Positions 1-7,400 of a stretch of DNA of 14,434 nucleotides are shown piece after piece. A model generated the notes under the pieces. The model searched no databases. It was given only the letters and a program-made list of their open reading frames with translations, and was not told the DNA's origin. Each line of letters begins with the position of its first letter. Within the stretch, counting starts at the first letter, position 1. This stretch comes from an uncultured Muribaculaceae bacterium (GTDB lineage: Bacteria > Bacteroidota > Bacteroidia > Bacteroidales > Muribaculaceae). The position numbers and the translations under genes were made by a program. The DNA lies in the NCBI GenBank assembly GCA_910578305.1, contig CAJTQH010000057.1, forward strand, positions 1 to 14,434, written 5' to 3'.

Positions 1-900
1 TACGCTCTGGAGGTTGTTGCTTACTTTTTCGATGACTTCGGGCTTGCGGTTACGGCATGCGTCAAGCTCGGCCTGCAGTGCGGCTACCTTGGCCTTATTG
101 GCGGCGGTAGCGGCCATACATGCGTCGATTTCGCCACGGAGTGCGTTGATGCGAGCATTGAGAGCATCAATTTCGCCCTGATTTTTTGTATCAGCACATA
201 CAAAGCCGGGGCCGAAGTTATAGGTCACACCTGCCATGAGATTGAATGTGGCCTTGCTGCGGTCGTAAGCGGCAGAGGTCTGCTCTACGTCGAGAGGAGC
301 GTAAGCCGAACCTGTCATGTTGAAGTTAACCGAAGGCTTCAGCGATACAGTCCAGTTTTCGCATATGTTGAAGTTGAAGTTAAGACCTACTTTGGTCATA
401 AAGAAGTTCTGATCCTGAGCATCGATAGACAGGGGGAACAGGGCTGACTTGTTGTAAAATTCGTGACCCCATCCTGCTCCAGCAAGAAGTTCGATCTCAA
501 ACAGACGAGCCTTGCAGTCGTAACCGCCAAACAGGTTCATGAGGTTGAACGCCGCATATGCTCCTACATAGGAGTTGTCGAACACAGTGCTGCTGCGTCC
601 GGGAACATAATAGTCGGCGAATATATCTTCGAAAAATTTAGCGTTCCAGGATGATGTATTGACACCGAGCGAACCTTCCACGCCTATACCAACAACCGGC
701 GAGATCTGCTTCTGAACATGCAGGCCGAATGTTCCGCGCATATCTCCCCAGAAAGCATGATGCTTAAGCGGAGTGGTAACACCACCATCAAGACCGATCG
801 ACCAGTTTGAGCCGAAGTTTGTGCTTTCATAAGCATTGGGCTGAGCCTGTGCAGCAAGCATGCCACATGCAGCCAAAGCGATAAGAATTGTCTTCTTCAT
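1..900 (-). CDS. OmpA-family outer membrane protein, C-terminus off window (partial)
   Basis: The frame is open on the minus strand from the ATG at 898-900 to the window edge: 300 codons without a stop. It begins with a signal peptide (MKKTILIALAACGMLAAQAQ), followed by a region with glycine and aromatic alternation typical of an outer-membrane beta-barrel (about residues 25-225). After that comes an Ala/Leu-rich stretch resembling a coiled coil (QGEIDALNARINALRGE) and the start of an OmpA-like C-terminal domain (KPEVIEKVSNNLQSV). The visible part aligns along its whole length with the complete paralogue encoded at 1065-2183, so about 90-100 residues are probably missing to the left. By family it should sit in the outer membrane and contact peptidoglycan through the missing domain. 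The start is clear because the signal peptide begins at this ATG and a promoter-like box lies just upstream. Confidence 0.9.
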   Translation of the reverse strand, partial: MKKTILIALAACGMLAAQAQPNAYESTNFGSNWSIGLDGGVTTPLKHHAFWGDMRGTFGLHVQKQISPVVGIGVEGSLGVNTSSWNAKFFEDIFADYYVPGRSSTVFDNSYVGAYAAFNLMNLFGGYDCKARLFEIELLAGAGWGHEFYNKSALFPLSIDAQDQNFFMTKVGLNFNFNICENWTVSLKPSVNFNMTGSAYAPLDVEQTSAAYDRSKATFNLMAGVTYNFGPGFVCADTKNQGEIDALNARINALRGEIDACMAATAANKAKVAALQAELDACRNRKPEVIEKVSNNLQSV

Positions 901-936
901 TGATTCTGTAGTTATTAAACATTATATACTTGTTCG

Positions 937-944
937 CAAAGATA
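937..944 (-). promoter_or_regulatory. Bacteroidetes -7 promoter box for the left OmpA-family gene
   Basis: On the minus strand this reads TATCTTTG, a perfect match to the Bacteroidetes -7 consensus TAnnTTTG, about 36 nt upstream of the ATG. The same octamer occurs at a similar distance before the paralogue (2216-2223). I could not see a clear -33 TTTG at the usual spacing. Because a terminator lies further upstream (1001-1040), this gene probably has its own transcript. Confidence 0.55.
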
Positions 945-1000
945 AGTGTTTTTATTTTAATTTGACACTTTTTATTAAAAATATTAACATTTCATATCAA

Positions 1001-1040
1001 AAAAACACAAAACCCCGTCACTATGATGTGACGGGGTTTT
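1001..1040 (-). terminator. Rho-independent terminator after the 1065-2183 OmpA-family gene
   Basis: A perfect 13-bp inverted repeat has arms at 1009-1021 and 1028-1040 around the six-base loop 1022-1027. Read on the minus strand it is followed within three bases by a run of seven T (1001-1007). It starts 25 nt after the stop codon of the complete OmpA-family gene and separates the two paralogues. Confidence 0.9.
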
Positions 1041-1064
1041 TAGTCTTATTCTGTCGTCGGACGA

Positions 1065-2183
1065 TTAGTCTTCGAGTGTGCAGATGGATACACGGTTCCA
1101 GTCGTTTTCAGAGAACATGTGGCCGATGCCTTCGCCTTTGGCGTCGATGCGGTCAGCTGCAATGCCGTATTTCTTAACAAGAGCCTGCTTAACGGATTCG
1201 GCACGTGCGGCAGCGAGCTTTTCGTTGAATTCGAGGTTACCGTCCTGAGATGCATAACCCTTGATGACTACCTTTGAGTCCTTGTGGTTTTTAAGGTAAG
1301 ATGCTACCATTTCCACGTTGGGCTGCTGGTCGGCAGTGATCTTTGAGCTGCCTATCTTATAGAAGATGTAGCGTACGCTCTGGAGGTTGTTGCTTACTTT
1401 TTCGATAACTTCGGGCTTGCGGTTCTGGCATGCAGCGAGTTCAGAAGCGAGAGCGGCAGCCTGAGCTTCAGCGGCAGCGTTAGCGGCTACACAAGCGTCG
1501 AGTTCGCCACGGAGTGCGTTGATGCGTGCGTTGAGAGCATCGATTTCGCCCTGATTCTTAAGGTCGGCGCATTTGAAGCCTTCACCGAACTTATAGGTAA
1601 CGCCAGCAAAGATCTGGAAAGCAGATTTTTCCTTGTTGTAAGCGGCAGAGGTCTGAGATACACCGGCATCGCTCATGTTCCAAAGAACAGAGGGACGGAG
1701 TGACAGAGTCACGTGCTTGCTTACATTAAAGTTGAAGTTAAGACCGGCTTTGGTAGCGAAATAGTTGTAGTCGCCGTCGCCGTTAACATAGCTGTGTCCC
1801 CAACCGGCACCAGCCTGAATCTCCATATCGAAGAAACGACCGTCGCATTTGTAACCACCGAAGAGATTGAAGAGGTTTACAGCTCCATAAGCACCAACAT
1901 AAGAGTTGTCGATAGCTGTTTTCGATTCACCATAGGAAGTGTTGATGTAGGCAGCTCCTTCAACACCAAGTGCGAATGCGGGAGAGATCTGTTTCTGTAT
2001 ATGTACACCGAAACCACCACGCATATCACCGATAAAAGAGGAACCATCATAGAGAGGTGTGATACCACCGCCTTCAATACCTATCGACCAGTTGGAACCG
2101 AATGAAGGGGCTTCCAATGCTTGTTGTGCTTGCGCTGTCATAACTCCGGCAGCAGCAATAGCGATAAGGAATAATTTTTTCAT
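1065..2183 (-). CDS. OmpA-family outer membrane protein, complete (372 aa)
   Basis: The product begins with a signal peptide (MKKLFLIAIAAAGVMTAQAQ). A barrel-like region of about 200 residues follows, then a short Ala-rich coiled-coil linker with a CQNRKPE motif (around 230-270), then an OmpA-type peptidoglycan-binding domain (about 275-370). I chose the ATG at 2181-2183 because the in-frame GTG 33 nt upstream overlaps the likely -7 box. In the C-terminal domain the arginine that contacts diaminopimelate in OmpA is present (R327, in ARAESV). The matching aspartate (GFTD in E. coli OmpA) is replaced by serine (GYAS, S312), so peptidoglycan binding may be altered. The gene is a tandem paralogue of the partial gene to its left. 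Assignment to an outer-membrane, cell-wall-linked role is by family. Confidence 0.93.
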   Translation of the reverse strand: MKKLFLIAIAAAGVMTAQAQQALEAPSFGSNWSIGIEGGGITPLYDGSSFIGDMRGGFGVHIQKQISPAFALGVEGAAYINTSYGESKTAIDNSYVGAYGAVNLFNLFGGYKCDGRFFDMEIQAGAGWGHSYVNGDGDYNYFATKAGLNFNFNVSKHVTLSLRPSVLWNMSDAGVSQTSAAYNKEKSAFQIFAGVTYKFGEGFKCADLKNQGEIDALNARINALRGELDACVAANAAAEAQAAALASELAACQNRKPEVIEKVSNNLQSVRYIFYKIGSSKITADQQPNVEMVASYLKNHKDSKVVIKGYASQDGNLEFNEKLAAARAESVKQALVKKYGIAADRIDAKGEGIGHMFSENDWNRVSICTLED

Positions 2184-2215
2184 TTGAATTTTGTTTTGAG
2201 TTGATAAAATCGGCA

Positions 2216-2247
2216 CAAAGATATATATTTTTTTTCAATATTAACAA
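2216..2247 (-). promoter_or_regulatory. Bacteroidetes promoter for the complete OmpA-family gene
   Basis: On the minus strand the -7 box TATCTTTG lies at 2223-2216. A -33-like TTG lies at 2247-2245, with a 21-nt AT-rich spacer. The box is about 33 nt upstream of the chosen ATG and repeats the octamer found before the paralogue. Confidence 0.6.
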
Positions 2248-2325
2248 TACATGTTAAATAGCTTCATACATTAACACCATGTGTGAGTTGAAGCGGATGT
2301 ATCTTAAAAACGCACGTCTATCGCA

Positions 2326-2358
2326 TTTGTTTACTTTCAATAAATTTTAACAACTTTG
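2326..2358 (+). promoter_or_regulatory. Probable promoter of the rfbB-mnmE gene run
   Basis: TTTG at 2326-2329 and CAACTTTG at 2351-2358 are separated by 21 nt. This matches the Bacteroidetes -33/-7 spacing, with one mismatch in the -7 box (CA instead of TA). It would leave a leader of about 90 nt before the rfbB start. This is the best candidate in the 270-nt divergent gap, which otherwise holds only AT-rich sequence. Confidence 0.4.
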
Positions 2359-2453
2359 TTTTATTGTCCGGCTGACAAATTTCACATTTATTATTATGCC
2401 ATAAGTACAAAAATTGGTAACTTGCAGCCTGAAACAAAAATCAGCAGACTACG

Positions 2454-3653
2454 ATGAAAAAATACCTTGTGACCGGCGCTGCGGGATTTATCGGCGCCAA
2501 CTTCGTGAAATACCTACTCGACAAATGGGACAACGATGTTGAAATACTTATACTCGACGCTCTTACTTATGCCGGCAATCCGCTGACCATAAAGGACGAG
2601 ATGGAGCGTGACAATGTAAGATTCGTAAAAGGCGATATCGGCGACCGCGAGCTTGTGGGCCGTCTGATGGAAGAGTTTGATCCGGACTATGTGGTGAACT
2701 TTGCAGCCGAATCGCACGTCGACCGCAGCATTACCAATCCGCGTCTGTTTCTGGAAACCAACATACTCGGTGCGCAGAACATGCTCGAATGCGCACGCAA
2801 AGCATGGTATGAGGGCAAGGATGCCGACGGGCATCCGCTCTACCGCGCAGGCAAGAAATACCTGCAGATAAGTACCGACGAGGTATATGGGTCATTGACA
2901 AAGGATTTTGACGAGGCTCAGCCTCTACATGTGAGCGATGATGTGAAGCGAGTGATAGAGGGTCGCGACAATCTCCAGACGTTCGGCAGAGAATTTTTCA
3001 CCGAAACAACTCCTCTGGCTCCACGGTCGCCCTACTCCGCCGCCAAGACATCGGCCGATCTTATCACTCTGGCCTATCACGAAACTTACGGCATGCCTGT
3101 CAACATAACACGATGCAGCAACAACTATGGTCCGTATCACTTTCCGGAAAAGTTAATACCTCTTATCATAAAAAACATTCTGGAAGGCAAGCCTCTGCCG
3201 GTTTACGGTAAAGGTGACAATGTGCGCGACTGGCTCTATGTGACTGACCACGCAAAAGCCATAGACATGGTGCTCCGCAACGGCCGATTGGGCGAGGTGT
3301 ACAACATAGGCGGTTTCAATGAGGAGCAGAACATATCGATAGTGCGTACTGTGATCAACACCATAGCCCGCATCATGGAGCAGGAGCCCCGTTACCGCAG
3401 TCTTCTCAAATGCAGACCGGAGGATATCAACTACGATATGATCACATACGTGGCCGACCGTCCCGGACACGACATGCGCTACGCCATAGATCCCACAAAG
3501 ATAGCCACAGAGCTTGGATGGTATCCGGAAACACCGTTCAGCACCGGAATAGAGAAGACCATACGATGGTATCTCGACAACCAAGAGTGGGTCGAAAGCG
3601 TTACTTCGGGAGAATACCAGAAATATTACGATCAAATGTACACCAACCGCTAA
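2454..3653 (+). CDS. rfbB: dTDP-glucose 4,6-dehydratase
   Basis: This enzyme converts dTDP-glucose to dTDP-4-keto-6-deoxyglucose in the cytoplasm, using tightly bound NAD. The 399-residue protein is an extended short-chain dehydrogenase. The Rossmann nucleotide motif TGAAGFIG is at 7-14, the catalytic STDEVYG at 140-146 supplies the Asp-Glu pair of dehydratases, and SPYSAAK at 192-198 holds the Tyr194/Lys198 couple. RCSNNYGPYHFPEKLIP (220-236) and RPGHDMRYAID (336-346) are typical of RfbB/RmlB. It is longer than the usual 350-360 residues, mainly from extra sequence around 150-185, as often seen in Bacteroidetes versions. The start has no upstream competitor. The gene is followed after 15 nt by rfbA and heads the amino-sugar gene run. 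The family is certain; the symbol follows the O-antigen convention (also rmlB). Confidence 0.96.
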   Translation: MKKYLVTGAAGFIGANFVKYLLDKWDNDVEILILDALTYAGNPLTIKDEMERDNVRFVKGDIGDRELVGRLMEEFDPDYVVNFAAESHVDRSITNPRLFLETNILGAQNMLECARKAWYEGKDADGHPLYRAGKKYLQISTDEVYGSLTKDFDEAQPLHVSDDVKRVIEGRDNLQTFGREFFTETTPLAPRSPYSAAKTSADLITLAYHETYGMPVNITRCSNNYGPYHFPEKLIPLIIKNILEGKPLPVYGKGDNVRDWLYVTDHAKAIDMVLRNGRLGEVYNIGGFNEEQNISIVRTVINTIARIMEQEPRYRSLLKCRPEDINYDMITYVADRPGHDMRYAIDPTKIATELGWYPETPFSTGIEKTIRWYLDNQEWVESVTSGEYQKYYDQMYTNR

Positions 3654-3668
3654 CTCAAAAACAGAATC

Positions 3669-4550
3669 ATGAAAGGCATTGTACTGGCCGGAGGTTCCGG
3701 CACCCGTCTTTATCCGATAACCAAAGGCATATCCAAGCAACTCATACCGGTATATGACAAACCGATGGTGTACTATCCGATATCGGTGCTGATGCTTGCA
3801 GGCATACGCGATATTCTTATAATAACGACTCCTGAGGACATGCCGGCATTCAAGCGTCTGCTCGGTGACGGTTCGGAAATCGGAGTCAATTTCAATTTCG
3901 CCGTGCAGCCGCGTCCCGAAGGTCTGGCTCAAGCTTTTCTGATAGGCGAGGAATTTGTTGGCGATGATGATGTGTGTCTGGTGCTTGGTGACAATATATT
4001 TTACGGGCAGGGATTTACCGCAATGCTTCAGAAAGCGGTAGCCACTGCGGCTGCAGGCAATGCCACAATATTTGCATATCCGGTACATGACCCGCAACGC
4101 TATGGAGTAGTGACTGTTGACAATAACATGCATGCGACATCCATTGTAGAAAAGCCTGCCGAACCGAAATCCAATCTGGCAGTTGTGGGACTGTATTTCT
4201 ATCCCAATTCGGTGGTCGAGATAGCGCGTCAGGTAAAGCCGTCGGCCCGTGGAGAGCTTGAAATCACGTCGGTCAACCAGGCTTATCTCGAATCGGGCAA
4301 TCTGGCCGTACAGCGTCTGGGACGCGGATTCGCATGGCTCGACACCGGCACAATTGATTCGCTTATGGAGGCTTCCAATTTTATCGAATCAATAGAAAAA
4401 CGCCAGGGTTTTCAGGTTGCGGCTCTTGAAGAGATTGCATTCCGCAAGGGATGGATCGACGCCAAACGCCTTCTGGAGATAGCATCGCCGATGAAAAACA
4501 ACTATTATGGCCAATACCTGCTAACTCTCGCCAAAAATGGAATCGAATAG
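3669..4550 (+). CDS. rfbA: Glucose-1-phosphate thymidylyltransferase
   Basis: This enzyme joins glucose 1-phosphate and dTTP to give dTDP-glucose and pyrophosphate, the first step of the pathway. The 293-residue length is standard. The nucleotide-binding loop GGSGTRLYPIT is at 8-18, followed by PVYDKPM (27-33), PEGLAQA (83-89), VLGDNIFYG (105-113), EKP (161-163) and the metal/substrate segment AWLDTGT (222-228). The order of rfbB before rfbA, with no rfbC or rfbD after them, argues against a rhamnose operon and for an amino-sugar branch. The 3' end overlaps the next gene by 14 nt, which suggests translational coupling. Confidence 0.97.
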   Translation: MKGIVLAGGSGTRLYPITKGISKQLIPVYDKPMVYYPISVLMLAGIRDILIITTPEDMPAFKRLLGDGSEIGVNFNFAVQPRPEGLAQAFLIGEEFVGDDDVCLVLGDNIFYGQGFTAMLQKAVATAAAGNATIFAYPVHDPQRYGVVTVDNNMHATSIVEKPAEPKSNLAVVGLYFYPNSVVEIARQVKPSARGELEITSVNQAYLESGNLAVQRLGRGFAWLDTGTIDSLMEASNFIESIEKRQGFQVAALEEIAFRKGWIDAKRLLEIASPMKNNYYGQYLLTLAKNGIE

Positions 4551-4971
4551 TCCTCAGCTCATAGACATCGTGAAGATCAGCGATCCGCGCGGCAACATGT
4601 CGGTGCTTCAATATCCGTCGTCACTGCCGTTCGAACCTGTGAGAACATACTGGATACATGGTGTGCCGTCGGGCATGATGAGATACGGTCATGCCTATTA
4701 TTCGGCTCAGGAAATCATAGTGGCGCTTTCGGGGAGCATCGAAGTAGCCACCGAAAGCCCCGACGGCACTCTGCAACGATTCACGCTGTCACGTCCCAAT
4801 CAGGCATTGTTTATTCCGGCTATGACGTGGCGCGAACTTGACAATTTTGCCACAAATTCGGTGGCGCTCATAGTCACCGACTCTTTATATGATGAAGTGG
4901 ATTATATCCGCGACATAAATTACTATCACAACCTCGTCAGAGACGAGGAAACAGCAATCGAAAATGACTGA
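4537..4971 (+). CDS. FdtA/QdtA-like sugar 3,4-ketoisomerase, copy 1 (altered HxH motif)
   Basis: This 144-residue cupin-fold protein belongs to the FdtA/QdtA (WxcM-like) family, which moves the keto group of dTDP-4-keto-6-deoxyglucose from C4 to C3. Family signatures are RGNMSVLQYPSSLPF near 18-32, RTYWI (36-40, with the conserved Arg and Tyr), FIPAMTWRELDNF (92-104) and YDEVDYIRD (118-126). The usual RGxHxH active-site motif reads RYGHAYYS (49-56). The first His (H52) is kept, but the second is Tyr54. The immediately downstream copy has both histidines. It may therefore be inactive, act on a different substrate, or pair with copy 2. It overlaps rfbA by 14 nt and the next gene by 8 nt, so the two copies are almost certainly co-translated. 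The family is clear; the reaction of this copy is uncertain. Confidence 0.88.
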   Translation: MESNSPQLIDIVKISDPRGNMSVLQYPSSLPFEPVRTYWIHGVPSGMMRYGHAYYSAQEIIVALSGSIEVATESPDGTLQRFTLSRPNQALFIPAMTWRELDNFATNSVALIVTDSLYDEVDYIRDINYYHNLVRDEETAIEND

Positions 4972-5395
4972 ACATCCTTCAACCACCATTGACGACTGCC
5001 GCATAATCAGTCTTGAACATCATCCGGATCCTTATGGCACTCTGACTGTGGCGCAGAATTCAAGCGCAATCCCATTTGCCATCAAGCGTCTGTATTACAT
5101 CTACGATATACCATCCGATGCCGAACGAGGCGGGCACTCGCATCATCACGAACAGCGTCTGCTGGTGGCGGTGGCAGGATGTTTCGACGTGAAAGTATGC
5201 GACGGCGTGTCGTGGCGCACATTCACACTGAAACGTCCGTCGGAAGCTCTTTATATCCCTGCCGGAGTGTGGCGCACTCTTGAAAATTTCTCGGCAGGCA
5301 GCGTGGTGTTGGCTCTGTCGTCGACCAAGTTTGACGAAAATGACTATGTGCGCGACTTCGACAAATTTGTAAAACTGAAAAAGAACTCAGACTGA
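4964..5395 (+). CDS. fdtA: FdtA/QdtA-like sugar 3,4-ketoisomerase, copy 2
   Basis: This 143-residue cupin-fold protein is from the same family as the preceding gene, here with the canonical motif RGGHSHHHEQ (55-64), in which H58 and H60 form the active-site HxH pair. KRLYYIYDIP (41-50), YIPAGVWRTLENF (97-109) and FDENDYVRDFDKF (123-135) are also typical. It should convert dTDP-4-keto-6-deoxyglucose to the 3-keto sugar used by the aminotransferase next door. Whether the product is galacto-configured (FdtA, leading to Fuc3N) or gluco-configured (QdtA, leading to Qui3N) cannot be decided by eye, so the gene symbol is provisional. The start ATG overlaps the previous stop by 8 nt. The stop overlaps the aminotransferase start by one base (TGATG). 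Confidence 0.9.
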   Translation: MTEHPSTTIDDCRIISLEHHPDPYGTLTVAQNSSAIPFAIKRLYYIYDIPSDAERGGHSHHHEQRLLVAVAGCFDVKVCDGVSWRTFTLKRPSEALYIPAGVWRTLENFSAGSVVLALSSTKFDENDYVRDFDKFVKLKKNSD

Positions 5396-6531
5396 TGCTT
5401 TCAGGACAGCTTAGATTTCCGTTTCTCGACCTATACTCCGTCAATGCCCGCTATATCGACTCACTGCATATGGCAGCGTCGCGGGTTATTGACAGCGGAC
5501 GCTATATCGGCGGCGAGGAGGTGGAGGCATTCAACAGCGATCTCGCAGCTCTGTGCCGTGCTCCTCATGCTGTGGGTGTGAGCAACGGCCTTGATGCTCT
5601 GCGCCTGATATTGGAAGGATACAAACAACTCGGACGCCTGCACGAAGGCGACGAGGTGATAGTGCCGGCCAACACGTACATAGCATCGGTACTTGCCATC
5701 ACGCATGCAGGGCTGGTGCCTGTGCCGGTAGACCCCGATATCAGCACAATGAACATGTCGGCGGCGACTATGAAAGCGGCCATAAGCTCACGTACCGCAG
5801 CAATCATGCCAGTACATCTGTATGGCCGCGTGGCCTGGAACAGCGAACTGGCAGAACTGGCCAATGAGCACAGACTGCTTGTGGTGGAAGATGCGGCTCA
5901 GGCCATAGGCGCACAAGCCATGTCGGACGGGCTATACGGATCGCGCATGGCCGGCGCATTGGGGCATGCCGGCGCATTCAGTTTCTATCCGACAAAGAAT
6001 ATAGGAGCTCTGGGCGATGCAGGCGCAGTGGTGACACACGATACAGAGCTTGCCGAGGTTGTCAATGCTCTGGCCAACTATGGCAGCGACCGCCGATATC
6101 ATAATATATACACAGGATTCAACTGCAGGCTTGATCCGATTCAGGCTGCAATGATACGTGCCAAATTGCCAGATGTCACCGATGCAAATAACCGCAGAGC
6201 AGAACGTGCCTCCGTCTATACGTCCACGATCAGCCATCCGTCGGTAATCACTCCTTGTGTCACACCTGACTGCGTGTGGCATCAATATGTGATAAGGGTC
6301 AAAGACAAACGCCGTGACGAAATGGCCGAATATCTGCATCGTAACGGCGTGGGCACCGACATACATTATGCCACCCCACCTCACATGCAGCCATGCTATT
6401 CAAACCTTGGACATGGACCGCTTCCGGTCACCGAGCTTCTTGCTTCACAGATATTAAGTCTGCCGGTAAGCGACTGCACATCGACTGACGATGCAGCCGA
6501 AATAGCTCGGATAATAAACCGCTTCAAATGA
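5395..6531 (+). CDS. fdtB: DegT/DnrJ/EryC1/StrS sugar aminotransferase (FdtB/QdtB-like)
   Basis: This PLP-dependent transaminase, 378 residues long, should add an amino group at C3 of the dTDP-3-keto-6-deoxyhexose. Visible signatures are FPFLDL (8-13), SGRYIGGEEVEAF (34-46), SNGLDAL (63-69), VPANTYIAS (90-98), the cofactor-contacting VVEDAAQA (163-170, with D166 and Q169), and FSFYPTKNIGALGDAG (195-210), in which K201 is the Schiff-base lysine. GFNCRLDPIQAA (241-252) is the usual active-site loop. Its position right after a ketoisomerase is the FdtA-FdtB / QdtA-QdtB arrangement. The matching N-acetyltransferase (FdtC/QdtC) is not in the window. The gene overlaps the following nuclease gene by four bases (ATGA). 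The family is certain; Fuc3N versus Qui3N is not resolved. Confidence 0.93.
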   Translation: MLSGQLRFPFLDLYSVNARYIDSLHMAASRVIDSGRYIGGEEVEAFNSDLAALCRAPHAVGVSNGLDALRLILEGYKQLGRLHEGDEVIVPANTYIASVLAITHAGLVPVPVDPDISTMNMSAATMKAAISSRTAAIMPVHLYGRVAWNSELAELANEHRLLVVEDAAQAIGAQAMSDGLYGSRMAGALGHAGAFSFYPTKNIGALGDAGAVVTHDTELAEVVNALANYGSDRRYHNIYTGFNCRLDPIQAAMIRAKLPDVTDANNRRAERASVYTSTISHPSVITPCVTPDCVWHQYVIRVKDKRRDEMAEYLHRNGVGTDIHYATPPHMQPCYSNLGHGPLPVTELLASQILSLPVSDCTSTDDAAEIARIINRFK

Positions 6532-7400
6532 CACGCCGACACAGACAACAAAGAAATAACCGACGTAGACAACGACGCAAAAGCTCACTGTCGCTCGGTC
6601 AGATACTCGCTGTAGCCGCACTGGCTCTCGTAGCCGTGGGCGCATGGCAGATGCTGGCTCGCGACAAAAGATCATCCGACACTCCCGGGCCTGACATCAC
6701 ACACGGCTGTATGACTTGCGTGAAAGCCGACTCCACATTGGAAAGCCTGATGGTGGACTATCCCGGCATGACCTTATCGTTCAATCCATCGAAACATATA
6801 CCCAACTGGGGCGCATGGGAACTTACAGCCGATATGGTGAACACCGGAAAGCATCCGCGCGAAAATAAGTTTTACTGCGATGAAGCGGTGGACGGATGCC
6901 CCGAGTCTTACGATTACAGCTATTCGGGATACGACCGTGGACACATGGTGCCGGCTGGTGATATGAAGTGGAGCAAAGAGGCCATGCATGCCACATTCTC
7001 GCTGGTCAATATTTGCCCGCAGGCAAAGACTCTCAACACCGGCACCTGGAAAAGCCTTGAAGAAAAATGCCGGCAGTGGGCGCTGGCCGACAGTGCCATA
7101 GTCATCATATGCGGACCGGTTATGACCGACAATATCACCGAATACATAGGAGATACGCGAGTGGCTGTGCCAAAACGCTTCTTCAAAGTAATACTGTCGC
7201 CACACGCCCGTCCGGCAAGAGGCATAGGATTTATAATGCCCAACGGCAAAGTGCCCGGAGGCATGCAGGCGGCAGCCGTAAGCATCGACGAAGTAGAACG
7301 AGTGACCGGCCTTGACTTCTTCTCCGCCCTACCCGATGACATAGAACAGGAAGTCGAACGTCAGTGCGACTTCCATTACTGGAGTACATTAAGAAAATGA
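6528..7400 (+). CDS. DNA/RNA non-specific endonuclease, membrane-anchored (beta-beta-alpha metal type)
   Basis: This 290-residue protein of the NUC1/Serratia-type nuclease family hydrolyses single- and double-stranded DNA and RNA with a metal ion. The catalytic motif YDRGHM is at 135-140, with His139. The metal-site pattern follows at the right spacing: N161, Q165, N170 and E178 match N110, Q114, N119 and E127 of Serratia nuclease. The N-terminus is strongly basic (residues 3-18 are mostly Arg/Gln/Asn) and is followed by one hydrophobic segment at about 23-42. This predicts an inside-basic signal anchor with the nuclease domain in the periplasm. Several cysteines (61, 64, 117, 124, 163) could form disulfides there. 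The ATG overlaps the aminotransferase stop, and the stop overlaps the mnmE start, each by four bases (ATGA). It is therefore built into the operon although no shared pathway is evident. Confidence 0.93.
   Translation: MTRRHRQQRNNRRRQRRKSSLSLGQILAVAALALVAVGAWQMLARDKRSSDTPGPDITHGCMTCVKADSTLESLMVDYPGMTLSFNPSKHIPNWGAWELTADMVNTGKHPRENKFYCDEAVDGCPESYDYSYSGYDRGHMVPAGDMKWSKEAMHATFSLVNICPQAKTLNTGTWKSLEEKCRQWALADSAIVIICGPVMTDNITEYIGDTRVAVPKRFFKVILSPHARPARGIGFIMPNGKVPGGMQAAAVSIDEVERVTGLDFFSALPDDIEQEVERQCDFHYWSTLRK

Noticed and set aside
860..1177. Plus-strand frame between the two OmpA genes
   Set aside because: It crosses the promoter of one gene and the terminator of the other, has no family resemblance, and most of it is low-complexity AT-rich sequence.
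3153..4133. Long antisense open frame (326 codons) opposite rfbB/rfbA
   Set aside because: It lies entirely opposite two certain genes, has Tyr/His/Cys-rich composition typical of an antisense frame, shows no motif and has no promoter.
2454..4550. dTDP-rhamnose operon
   Set aside because: Only rfbA and rfbB are present. rfbC and rfbD are absent, and a ketoisomerase and aminotransferase follow, which points to a 3-amino sugar instead.
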